DNA of 64,000 nt. It comes from Amyelois transitella (taxonomy: Eukaryota; Arthropoda; Insecta; Lepidoptera; Pyralidae). The stretch lies in NCBI RefSeq assembly GCF_032362555.1, contig NC_083506.1, positions 9,037,501 through 9,101,500 on the forward strand. The letters are read 5' to 3'. Of the stretch, positions 1 to 11,765 are shown piece by piece (the stretch's first letter is position 1; each line of letters opens with the position of its first letter). Under the pieces are notes generated by a model. The model did no database searches. It worked only from the letters and a program-made list of their open reading frames with translations, and was not told where the DNA came from. A program made the position numbers and the translations under genes.

Positions 1-1065
1 ACAAAGCGCATGTCAAAAATGTATGGAAAACCACTAGTTAGTTATAACTTTTAAAATTTGAAATTGTGAAAATATAACCAATATCGTAAGTTTGTGCTTT
101 CTGACTACATGTAAAAAGGGATATTATTTGTAACATACCATAATAAAAAATAATTTTAATTAGGCTCAGTGTATTTAAATGTATGTTTTTAAATCGTTTG
201 AATATAAAATAAAGCTTTAAAAAAATATCATCTTTGCGTATTCTCTGCATGAAAATTATAGGTACACTTGCAGCATTTTACAAAAAAAAAGTTATTAAAA
301 AAAATGCTTATCTATTAATTGCGTAAAAGATGCGCTAACCCATTAAAATAAATTCGTACGAATGAGAGTCTAACTTTCCAAAATAAGAAATATGGAAATC
401 AGTCAAAAGAAATTGAGAAATATTGGAAAGAAACTTTGATTTCTTTTTGTAATTTGATTACTTGTTTAAAAATTTCTTCAGTAGCAAGGAATTTTTCGAA
501 TTTCAAGAACATAATAGCTATCTCAAGGTAGATAGGTCTGTCATTTATAAGATCATTTTTCTACTCTCCAGACACCCGATCACATTTTCCCTTACCCGTT
601 CCATCAGACCGTTTGCATAAAAACGTCGTGACCTGGGGATCAAATTGAAATGCGGAAAGGAAGTAAATAGTGAAAGGTTTTAACTTGGAAACACTCAAAT
701 TGATTTTCTAGCGATTTAAAACTTAAAAATATTTGTAGCCATGGAAGAAGTTTTGCTACTACCACAGATTTCTGATTTGGTATTGCCTATAATTAACTAT
801 AAAAATTAAAATATCTTACGATGAGGGAAAACATCGTGAGGAAATCTGCATAATTGCACAATCAGGCAACTTGATGTGTAACCGTGATCCAAGATTGCGG
901 AGGAGGAGGAGATGGGAGTCGCATCGTGTAAGAACTCGACTCACCCAATCCAGGGTCCACGGTGAACCTCGGACTCCACTCCAAAATGGTGAAGATAAAG
1001 TAGAAGATCGTCATTAATTGCCTAACATTTCTGATGCAACTACTAAAACTGTGATACTGTGACAG
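1..1065. other. Non-coding sequence upstream of the first visible nAChR exon
   Basis: Probably intron of the receptor gene whose earlier exons lie left of the window. I see no coding exon. A degraded interspersed repeat (family B here) covers about 818-1015, recognised by the phrases for 'aaaacatcgtgaggaaa', 'ggcaact-gatgtgtaaccgtg' and 'gggagtcgc-tcgtgtaa' that recur elsewhere in the window. The remainder is AT-rich unique-looking DNA. Confidence 0.5.
818..1015 (+). mobile_element. Family B repeat directly before nAChR exon
   Basis: 'cttacgatgagggaaaacat', 'aacttgatgtgtaaccgtga', 'atgggagtcgcatcgtgtaa' and 'aatggtgaagataaagtaga'. It ends about 50 nt before the acceptor at 1065. Confidence 0.5.
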
Positions 1066-4000
1066 GGTGACAGTGGTCTGATGTCGGGAGGGCCTGGAGT
1101 TCAGGTGAACCCTCGCACTGGGTCGCGGCTAAAAGCAGACGTGCGCTGCGACGGCGCTCCCCTGCCTCCCGCTTCCCCGCGGTTTTCCCGTCACAATCAT
1201 AACCACATGGGTAAGTTACCATTTTTATATGTTACACCGAGTTACCAGCGCGGAGGTCAAGTTTTTATTTGGCGCGAAAAAATTTGAGCCTATCTGCCTA
1301 TCAGAGCGGGGAATTTGAATCTGCAAACTGATGTGCGCTATTATGATCGAGATAGCCAGAGACATTTTCTTTTTAGATTTTAAATTTGAGGCATTTATAA
1401 TAAAGTCGTTATTTTATTGAGTTTTCATTCGGTTTGATTCGGCAATAGGTTGCGCTATTTTGCATCGCCGAGTATATGCGACTTACAAGACCTTACCTAT
1501 GATGAATGATTAAAGCGAAAGCGAGATTTCGATTTTGATTCGAACCGCACAGGAAACTGGCAGACAAAGCCCGGCTTAATAGCGCTTCACGAACAAACCG
1601 GCTATTGAAGTTTCTGTGTTGAATTTTGGTCAAATCTTGGTTGTTAAAATAAAGTATGCAATATTTTGACAATCTTGACTATGTTCGGGGTAAGTAGTAT
1701 TAATAATTAAGTACATATGTTGTTTGAGTATTTAAGTAGTGGTTTCCTGTTATAATTGAGAGAATAACATTCCTTGAAATTTTTTTTACAAAAACTTGAA
1801 AGTAGTTTAAATTCTAGTCATTTAGTTTATGAAATAGGAAGTAGGTACAATTCACCTGAGAATCTTAAACGATAAAAGGAAAGAAAATAGCACACAGCAC
1901 AGTTCGCCTGCTTTCCGACAACGAATAAAAACGTGACATTTTTGAAATATTATTCCTATCAAATATGGATAAGCAGTTGAAAGGAAAAACTAAAAAGGTA
2001 GATTTGATCAATTATGTGTTTTATGAAGGGAAGGTATAAAAAGAAAATTTAAAGAAACAATTTTTATATAAATATATTTATCGAATGGGAAGTCCATCTC
2101 ACTAGAAAGCTTTTGATGATAAAGTATATCTCAGCGACGACATTCAGTTTTGTCGAATCCCAAGTTTTTCGAAGCCGAGGGATTGAAGTATTCCCAGTAC
2201 TCCAGATCCTTTGGTGATTGATGATGTTCAGTTTGTTAGTTGGCACCGTCGTTATGGAAATACGGTATTGTGCAAGTTTTCCGCTCGAATGAAAGTTGTT
2301 GCATTTTAATGACGTGTATAAGTACATTGTCGATGGAACTTGTTTAATGAGAATACTTGGCAGTTTTAGTTCTGAAGAGTTAATTAATGTTTTGAATTGA
2401 CATTTTACAACTATTTACAAACTGCTTTATGTATAACATTAAAAGGACTAACTGCATGCACGATATCAGTTATGCACTTCTGCTAATTTTGTTTCTTAAC
2501 TAGGGCTCCACTTCATTGGTCTTTGTTAAAAGTTTAAAGTAAATTTTCGCAGAAATTGAAAAAAAAAACAGAGTAGGTGGGAGAAAATTCAGAAATTCAC
2601 ATTTGTATGGGCAAGTTATTATTTTTATTTGTTATGGTTCAATATACATTTCAACCTACCTACCCCTTCAGGAATGAGGCATGATTTTATGTATGTATGT
2701 TCATTTATTTTTCTAACTTGTATGTGCTTTCTCAATGTATGTATATATTTATTTAGGTATGTAAATATTTTTTTGTTATACATTTTTTAGTATTTTTTTG
2801 ATTGAAGTCATATTAAATATTGCTCCAGTGAAATGGTTCCTACAAGGATACTTGACTCCGGTCGCCGGCAATATTGAAACGTGTCACGCATACTACCACA
2901 TCGTCGTAGAATAAATTTGTTTCTGAACATTCATTTTAAACATCGCGCTGGCTACGTCAAAAAGTTTGTTGCTGAAAATATATTTACTCCTTTTTTTTCC
3001 CCGTACTCTCAAAATTCTGTAATCCCTTCTATTTTATCCTAATTTTCCTTGAAGCTTGGATTATAGCTGAAGGGGTGTGCGTTATCTGAACTTATCAGTC
3101 CGACACTTATTATGTGGTTATTTGTTATGGGGTACATACAACTTATAGTTAAAAGCAAGATTGTCTTATTGATTCAGAGATTGTTATCACGTGATAGACG
3201 AGTAAAATAGGTACTGTAATTGATTGGATAAAAATGTTAATTTATTTTTTACTTTATGTGGTCAACGGTTCAACTGAGTAGGTATAGTTGACTCAGTTGA
3301 ACTGTTGAGGGGATATGGCAAATTAAAAGACTTAACAGCTATTAAATGTATATCATTGTTTAAAACTTATATTTTCATCTCTCTTTCTTTTTCTTAGAAA
3401 AACGCAGTGGTCCTTCACCGACCCCTAAACTTAACCGACTGAAATAGTGATACCGTTCTAGAGACGTTGAAAGTTAATGTTGTAGAATAGTAGTGTCTTG
3501 ATTGTGATTAATGTAGCTCCTGGCATGGCCCGTGCCCTCTTCGCATTATTCTCACTTGGTATCAAATGCCCACAATCTCGCTATACAGTTACATGTTAAT
3601 ATAATATAACGCATTATACTCGTACTTAATTACATTGTCAACTGAACCAAGTTTTGGATATTTTAGTGAAGAAACATCAGTAATTACTGTCTAATTATTT
3701 TTACGGTTTAAACAGTCTTTAAGAGTCTCGAAAGCTACGTTGATTAAAAAAGGATTACTAACCCAACACGTTAAAAAATATCAGTTTATAATTAAATCAT
3801 TAATAAGTACTCAGTTAATTAAAAAATCAACGTTTAAGTATATACAAAAAGGAATTAACGCGAAATACCGTTTTTTATCCTGAGACCACGTTCAGTGCAA
3901 CCCGGTCAATACTTCAGGAAAAACCGGTATGTTCGCGTTAATTCCCGTTTGCATACATTAATAAAATCATGCAACGTGAAAGTTAAAAAAAAAATTACGT

Positions 4001-7000
4001 TTACCTACTTCCTTTTCCTACCCACATGTCATCTACAATTAATTTCTAGATAAAACTAATGGTGAACTATTTCATAAATCAAAAGGTCCGAATCCTTGTT
4101 AACGCATAACCCTATAGGGGCGATCCCATAAATCAAGTTCTGACCCGCCACTCTCACCTTTAGTCTTCCTTGAGGGATTATTAGATCTCGTATCTGATGG
4201 ATAAAACAAATAGCTGCAGGAAAATGTACAAAATATTCACATGATACTTTGGGTTTGGTTTCTTAACAATCTTTGGGCCAAGGGATTCGTTCTGCTAGTT
4301 CGTGTTTTTTCGTCTAGTTGGTCTTTTTCTACGTCTGTATATTGATTGTGCGTGAAACAAGTGTAATTTGATATTTATAATGAATAATACCCTGTTATGT
4401 CCTTCTCCATATTCCGCACTGTAGGTACGCAAAATTCCATTGAGCTCAGATAAGTGGATTTGACGTGAAAGACGGACAAAACACACTTTCACATTAATGA
4501 TATTAAGTAGTATGGATTGTTGTGCCAGAAAATCAGGTTATATTTTCTTTTTCAGATTCGGGTGTTCATTACGTTAAGTAAACGTCTGTTTTATTCAAAT
4601 TAAGGCTTATCCTGTTGTGATAATGTAATTGTCGCGAAAATGTTCTTACTTATTATTTATATTATTTTTCTAATTACTTAAGTGGATACTGATATTTTAC
4701 AGGTTTTAACTCTGTACCTGTAAAATATCATAAATACTCAATCATATAAACTCATATATGATTGTTAACAACAAATAAAGAAATAATACTTACTCCAACT
4801 TATTGTACAAGCGATGTATTCTTTAATTTCCGTGACATTAAATTAAAACTTCTGTTTTTACTTATAAAATTTGTATTAAATTGTATTGAATATTTTAATT
4901 TAATTATATAAGTTTTTTTAGAACTAATATAAATCACAATAGTCAATAGTAGAATTACAAAAATTTACGTAGAGAACACCTGCCTTTATTAACATTTCAA
5001 AGCGACCGCAACTCGGTTTTCCAAACTTTTCAAGATTAACATTGTTCTCTTTCTTTTACTCTGAATGGTATTCGTATAATATTAATAAAACAATTTCAAT
5101 TTGGAACTTCCCTCGATATACAGTTAGTAACGTAGGCTGATTAATAGATTATTCACGCGATATTTAATCGCTAAAATTGCTTCGTATACAGTGTATATAA
5201 GTTGTGTTTATATTGATAGGCGGAGCGGGTGTGGTGGCTGGAGCGGGCGTGGCGCTCCCTGTAGGCGAGCCAACATGCACGGCAACATGTTCGCGGTGTG
5301 TTTGTTGTGGGTGTACGATCCGGGAAGCAGCGGCGAGGCACGAACAACGCGTTGCTGCCAACGAGCGCTTGGAGCGAGCTAATCTTGAATGGAAACAGGT
5401 ATCACAGTCACATATAATAAATTTGTATTTCTATAAATCTCAAGATACCTTTTTTTCTCATAAGTTCTATATCCAGGTAATTTCAAACTACAGTTAAAGA
5501 TAAAGTTACAGCAGCTAAAGCGTTTCCCATTCTTAAGTAATATCGCCCATTTTTTTTAATAATACCTATACCGAAAACAGTTTTTATTAATATGATAACG
5601 TAAGCGTAACGTGGATTTGTGGTTAGCAGAATCACACTCTAGACGGTTTTCTTATTTAGTTTTAAATTCCATAAAGGTATGCTACTCTTATATCATAATC
5701 AAAATTAAAAAAAGACCTATTTCTTTTACTAAATTTTTTTCGAGATCAAAGTACTTCAGTTTAACTGCTTAATGATTCTCCTGGGAAATGTCTTGAGGAA
5801 ACCAAACCTGCACATTCGATTGTTTAAATCTGGGTGAGATTCCTCTGTTACCTGATCCTGAGGTCAAATGGCAGTCACTCCGTATTTTATCTAGCCCTGT
5901 AACTGGACAGACTCAGACTTAGTTCTCCTCCCTACTGCTCGTCAAATGCCGAATATTCACTTTTATGGTGTGGCGCCATTCTTCAAAATATAATTATAAG
6001 ATGATGGATATCGTGGCAGACTGCCAATACTAACCAAATGTCGGAAATGCAGAGTAATTCACTTAATCATGTGGTGATACCCCAATATCTTGTCAGGAGT
6101 TCAAATTTATATTGAGAGTTGGGGAGATTGGATAGGATAATTTACCATTTATTTATCTAATATCTTGATTTATCTATTAAGACAAAAATTAGAGAGGAAC
6201 TAGAATTTATGATGTTTTAAAATTTCATATCATATTAGTATATGCGTAAGTACGATAGGTATATCGGATAGATAAATAATTAGTCTTTCAGTAATTTTAT
6301 ACTCTGTATCTTTACTATACCACAAATCATGATTTGTACTGCAAAACGCGTGGGGATTGAAATTGTTTCTAAGTGAATTACTTCACTCACTTTTGATATG
6401 TATTCTGTAACAAAAACTACTAGAGTATATAATTAAATTTATTCGAGAACTAAATATAGTTAGACATTGTCTCTGTCTTAGATCAAAGAGATCACAATCA
6501 CGTTGGTTTGGATCTTTTGTTCAAATATCGTATGAGTCGAACTAACTAAAATTATTTATTAAATTGGCTTGATTAAGAAAGGTCATATTTGTAATAAAGG
6601 CACATTACATGTCTTTTACGTATCAAAGCACCGTAGACATGGGACATAGTAAAACATTTAACAGATAAGTAATGTAGTTTTGACGTAATGTATCCTCAGT
6701 GCTTTTTCTATTGATGTCTCTTGCATTCAATTTTATGTGTTTTCCAACATTAATGAAAAATGTACGTCAAAGTAGCGTCATTCTTGGTATTTTATTCTCA
6801 CAAAAAATGTACATCGAATGTTCTTACGTCTCTACGTATTGTATAGCCCAATAATGCTTAATACTGCGGGTTGAAAATTTTAATTTTCGGTTCGTGATTG
6901 TCGTTAATATTTAATTCCCTCGGGCCCTCGCTGTCACCAAAGCTTTGGAACATTTTTGACAAAGTTTTCTCGAGCGGCTGCGTGTTATTGATAATCACAT

Positions 7001-7458
7001 TCAACTTTAATTATTTTGATAAGTTAATTTAGAGGCAAATTAAATCATGATACGAGCTTTTTTTAACTTCACGGATTTGTGTTATTCTAATTGGAATTTT
7101 CATCACAATAACATTTTAGCCTCATCCTGGTCTAGCTTCATTTCCGTGAGAGTTTTGACAAGTCTATACGATACTTGCCTAGCGAAATCGCCCCTCCTGC
7201 TGAAGCTACTGAAGTGTGCCCTTATGCCTCACGCGTAATGTTTATGCCTATCAGGCCAACAACCTTATCTTACAGTTAAGCATTGTCCAGATGATTGTAA
7301 TCATCTAATTCGCATGTTGCCCCCAGGTCGCCGTTGTGGCCGATCGCGCCCTCCTAGCAGTCTTCGTGCTGGTCACCACCATAGCCACGGCCGCGATCCT
7401 ACTTCCCCAGCTGAACAACCTGCACGTCGGAAACACGCCTCTAAAGCCACCCACCTAG
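1066..7458 (+). CDS. Nicotinic acetylcholine receptor subunit, C-terminal part (3 exons, 5' end outside window)
   Basis: This is the last part of a pentameric cys-loop acetylcholine-gated cation channel of the neuronal plasma membrane. The exons are 1066-1210, 5220-5398 and 7327-7458. Donors are ATGG|gtaagt and AAACAG|gtatca; acceptors are gatag|GCGGA and ccccag|GTCGCC. Phases agree (1, then 0), giving 456 nt or 151 residues plus TAG. The first exon and most of the second code a Gly/Pro/His-rich cytoplasmic loop with a cysteine cluster (seven Cys within about 16 residues). Then comes an amphipathic Arg/Glu helix ending LEWKQ. The third exon begins VAVVADRALL and continues as a hydrophobic segment, matching the family signature 'WK.VA.V.DR' that precedes and enters TM4. 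The protein ends about 14 residues after TM4. The ligand-binding domain and TM1-3 are not in the window, so the subunit (alpha or divergent beta) cannot be named. The first acceptor (gtgacag|GGTGAC) has a weak pyrimidine tract and is the least certain edge. Confidence 0.8.
3834..3961. mobile_element. TTAA-flanked MITE-like inverted-repeat element, about 120 bp
   Basis: Two arms, 3838-3883 and 3914-3957, are inverted copies. The core GGAATTAACGCGAA matches perfectly, followed by ATACCG and a T-run ending CCTGA, with a 30-nt centre. The outer parts (TATATACAAA against TGTATGCAAA) also correspond. TTAA stands immediately outside both ends (3834-3837 and 3958-3961), as expected for a target-site duplication of piggyBac-type elements. 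It has no coding capacity and lies in an intron of the receptor gene. Confidence 0.65.
4690..4730. repeat. Perfect inverted repeat, 15-bp arms
   Basis: tgatattttacaggt at 4690-4704 is matched exactly by its inverse at 4716-4730 around an 11-nt loop. It lies in the receptor intron. Confidence 0.85.
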
Positions 7459-7764
7459 AGACCGTTCTCCCCTGCCACGTGGGATCAGACACCAACGAAT
7501 TAAACAGAAGTGCCAAAGGCCGAGTGTCAATGAAATGTGTCAAAATAGTGCCAAGTAATCAAACAATTTTAATATTTACTTGTGATCTGAGTGGAATCAA
7601 GCTATGTGATAAAACCTGCGTCAGGGGAAATTTTAACCTTAAATTTTAGATTAGATAAGTAATGACATTTTATAATGTGAGTGATACATAAATTTAATTT
7701 TAAAAATTTATGTTTAAAAAAAATATTTTTGTTTTTTTTTTCCTATAAGTTTTTTATAATCAAA

Positions 7765-7770
7765 AATAAA
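7765..7770 (+). terminator. Possible polyadenylation signal of the nAChR gene
   Basis: An AATAAA hexamer lies about 300 nt after the receptor stop codon, following a very AT-rich stretch. The 3' end is inferred only from this motif. Confidence 0.35.
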
Positions 7771-10554
7771 AGTAGTGTATACTCACATAAATCACGTCCT
7801 TATCCCTTACGGGATAGACACAATCAATAGGCGCAAGACTCGAAGATATCACGTCTACTTAAGTAAGTAATAAGGCAATTATTTGGTATATACGACAACA
7901 ATAATAATAAATTAACATTATTTAACCCAATGATGGGGTTGGATTAATTCAATATAAAAAGAAAAACGTTATACTTATTATTAAAATATGATTATTATTA
8001 CATACTTATTTATTGACAATAAATTATTTTATTAAACTATAAATTGGATAATGAGGTATTAACAATTACAGTTAGCAATCTTAAAAAATATTGAATGCAT
8101 TAAATAATTAATTTGATAAAACATGAAAAATTCAAAGGAAAATCGTAACTCATTGCAGTGCATATTATATATTCTTATATAATCATGAAATAAGTAAATA
8201 AATATCTTCAAATTCTTTATAATTACAATCTATAACAAACATTTATGTGACCGTTAACTTTAACAATCCGATATCCATAAGTCAATTAGCTCATTTAATG
8301 AAAAATCTTTGTAAATACATGTTAAATGTTGAAAAATTCATTGTGTGAAAATTATACATAAGTTATAAACGGATATACGCTAGCTAGCATCCTTATTGTA
8401 ATGTATATTTAAATGCATTTTAAAATACGAATTTTATACCCGGCATGTTTTAAAGTCTATATTTGTATGCGTTTTGTTTTCCTTTCACTTGTCAAAGCGA
8501 GATTTCAATTCCTCTGCCGTACCTGCGTTCTTTTTCCACCTTTTCCCCTCATTCGCTATCGCCTTTCATGATCTTGTCCCCATTTCTGTGTAAATGTCAT
8601 ACTCAAAAACCGTTCATTTTGGTTGAATATTTTTTTCATCATTTCATGTATAAATATTCGATCGCATTGCATTTGATTTTTTACAAAGTAGAGAAGAATC
8701 CCTCTCCAATAATCCTTTCGAATTGAAAATTAAACAACATTTTGAAGGCGCCCCTTAAAGATTTTTTAAAGTGGTAACCACGAAAAATACATGGACTGTA
8801 CAACTTCTAAAAGGAAAACATTTTATAATATAAGTAAACAAAAAACGAATGTTGGTAAAAACACCTTAATAACTTTATTTATAAGAACTTATTTTAATTG
8901 TTGGAATTAGGTTTAAATGCATGTAAATATTTATAAACTACAAATTATGTCCTTTATAAAAGACGCATCAATTGTTACAGTAAGGTAGGTGGATTATGCT
9001 CAAGGTTGTTGCCAAATAAATAAATTACAAATAATAAATAAAATCAATATGTTAATAGTCAATCATGTGTAAAGTAAATTGTTGTATTTAAGAAAAGAGA
9101 ATAAAAAGAATTAATATAAATATCAGACTGGTTTAATTCTGTTCATACTACGTACGATACAAAGAAGAAAAAGTTAGTTGGGTTCAGTAAAGGACAACCT
9201 TTCATATATCGCATTAAATAATTGATTTGTATGAATGATTCATTATGATTGAATTCTTCAATACAATGCATAATACTTGAGGGACGTACCTACTGGGCAT
9301 AGCACTAAAATTGGATAAAGTCATGTAAGTATTCATTTTGTCTCGTAAATAGTAACGTACAAGAAGATAAGGTAAGTATTAGTTTATTTAAAAGCATTTA
9401 GAAAAAAAACTACTTAAAATTAAAAATACTGTTGGAATTTGAACTTGTGAAAAATGAATCAACTAACCGTCTAGTTTTGTCATACAAATTGTGTTCTAGT
9501 ACGTGATTCGATTAGGCGATCATGCGGTTCACTGGTCCAGGCAGAAATCATGATAATGCAAAAACATCGATTCTAAAGAAACATTAATTTACGCCAACTT
9601 TTTAAACGAGTATCTTAAAAACTTTGTCAATATTTAACGATACTTTATTACGTTTTTTTTGCTGGAAAGTAATTAAGGTTGATGTTCTTCAGTGCAGAAA
9701 TGCAAAATTTGCTGTAAAAACGTTTATTTATTAACAGGCGGATACCAAGAATTTTATGTATAAGTTACGAGATATTTTATTTTTTATAAAATTGTGTATA
9801 CTATCTTGTTTTAATAGGAATAATACACTCAATGCCTGACGGCTGAGTAAGCGGTTACAGAGTGTCGTGAAGTCTTTTTCCATGACACTGATACCCATTA
9901 CGTCTTTATCGCTGACAGGGTAGGCAGAAGCAATACTCAGAGCATATAATACTGTCATGCGTATATGCGTCCAATAAAGATACAATTATAGCTATAAATT
10001 TGGTTCCAAAGCCCGTCGACCCAATTTAAATCACTCGAACTTGTAAAGGCGTCAAAACTTGTATTCGCCTTGACCTAGCAAGGGCTGCGATAATGGCCAA
10101 AGTGTTAATACAGCTTTTGTTTCGTTATTTTCCTGACATAATGGATTTATTTCGTAATGGTTAACGTTCCGAAATTAACTAAGTATTAAATTTTTATAAG
10201 CCGAAATTGATCCATTCCACAATACAAAGGTGAGAGTTAAGGTTTTGAAATATAAATATAAGTGAATACAAACAATTTTTTTATTTAAATAGAGATACTA
10301 AATCCTCGTGGACACACGACTTAATGACTACTTGCTACAAATGGATGGCAACTGCTTAGGTCCCGAGAAATGTGGACCCGAAGTCAATATATCGAAATAA
10401 GTTTCGAAATAAATTACATGAGTAGCAGATGAGTATGTATGTGGATATACAACAACACAATTTTTTTTACAAAATTATCCTCTAATTCTAAAATATAGGG
10501 TGAAAATTTATATGCATGAGTTTTATCAAAAATACTACCCGTATGAATCCGGGG

Positions 10555-10775
10555 CAGGTCGTTCGTCTACACTAATATTATAAAGAGGAAAACTTTGTTT
10601 GTTTGGTTGTAATGAATAGGCTCAAAAACTACTGGACCGATTTTAAAAATTCTTTCACCACTCGAAAGCTACATTATCCACGAGTAACATAGACTATATT
10701 TTATTTTGGAAAACAATAGGGTTCCGTAATAATATATAAAAATAATTAGCAAAACAGCGTTTGCCGGGTCAGCTA
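10555..10775. mobile_element. Fragment of non-autonomous element or LINE 3' end
   Basis: 'aaactactggaccgatttt', 'gaaagctacattatccacga' and 'gtttgccgggtcagctatat' are typical words of lepidopteran LINE/Helitron tails. Related scraps occur at 13610-13670, 23250-23345, 49590-49660 and 60240-60420 ('ctagctgttg-ccg' plus 'ttcagtagtttttgcgtgaa'). Confidence 0.5.
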
Positions 10776-10860
10776 TATTTAATATACGTAAAACATATAA
10801 GTACAACAAAACAACACCTTCTTATTATATATGGAAAACCAATATGGTTACATAACACAT

Positions 10861-10995
10861 ACATACATACATATTAACACGTATTTTTCCCTGACAGAGA
10901 CACAGCCAGCAGTCAAGCAAAAGCCGAAAAAACACGTTCAGATTCAGCTGTTTGGCTTTATGATGGTATTGAGTATATTAGCCTATCCCCTACAT
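10861..10995 (+). mobile_element. Family A repeat, degraded 5' part
   Basis: (acat) microsatellite, then 'cagagacacagccagcagtc' and 'ttcagctgtttggcttta', about 120 bp before the better copy at 11112. Confidence 0.5.
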
Positions 10996-11111
10996 TACAC
11001 CTTAATCAAATTAAAAATAGTAATATCACTGTTAGGTACTAGTTTCTGCAGACCTAATGAACTTGAATTTATTTAACTTACTAAAGCTAAAACCCAAAAT
11101 AAAGCCTTTGT

Positions 11112-11376
11112 ACATACATACATACATATAATCACGTCTATATCCCTTGCGGGGTAGACAGAGCCAACAGTCCTGAGCGGACTGATAGGCCACGTTCAGC
11201 TATTTGGCTTTAAGATAGAATTGAGATTCGAATAGTGACAAGTTGCTAGCCTATCGCCTAAAAAAAGAATCTCAAGTTTGTAAGCCTATCCCTTAGTCGC
11301 CTTTTACGACATCCATGGGAGAGAGATGGAGTGGTCCTATTCTTTTTTGCTATTGGTGCCGGGAACCACACGGCGC
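11112..11376 (+). mobile_element. SINE-like interspersed repeat, family A, near full length
   Basis: This is the most complete copy in this orientation. It runs from an (acat) microsatellite through 'cttgcggggtagacagagcc', 'ggccacgttcagctatttgg', 'gagattcgaatagtgacaag' and 'cgccttttacgacatcc' to 'ccgggaaccacacggc'. I recognise this from memory as a very common repeat in moth genomes. The 'attcgaat' word resembles a pol III B box, but I cannot name the family. Confidence 0.75.
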
Positions 11377-11564
11377 ATAAATAAAGCATAAAGCCTTTGT
11401 TATTTTTAGAAAGCAGCCGCTTTAAAGATACAGCCTCTGTGTCCGTCTTCAGAAGATGAAGTAGCACTTTATCCCAACTGAGATGGCTTCCGTGCTTTGT
11501 AAATATATCATACTTCAGTAAAATATAAAACAAGTATGTATTTCATATCTTATTTATTATTTTA

Positions 11565-11765
11565 TATCTCTCTCATATGTGCATGTTCCCGGTTGCACCC
11601 TCCACAGAAGTGTTTCGGGGGTCTGGATCCGCCTTCCGACTTTTCGGTCTCCACTTGCTCCGGTTAACGGCGCCCTCGGATTTCAGTCATATCATCTTTT
11701 GCGACGTCCAGCCATGATGTTTTCGGCCTACCCTTCTACCTGGCCTGGCGGTTGAGGTATGGCTA
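11565..11765. mobile_element. GC-rich transposable-element fragment
   Basis: 'catgttcccggttgcaccct', 'ttcgggggtctggatccgcc', 'ttccgacttttcggtctcca' and 'tgatgttttcggcctaccct'. I recall this string of phrases as a common lepidopteran repeat. It lies 190 bp after a family A copy. Confidence 0.5.
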
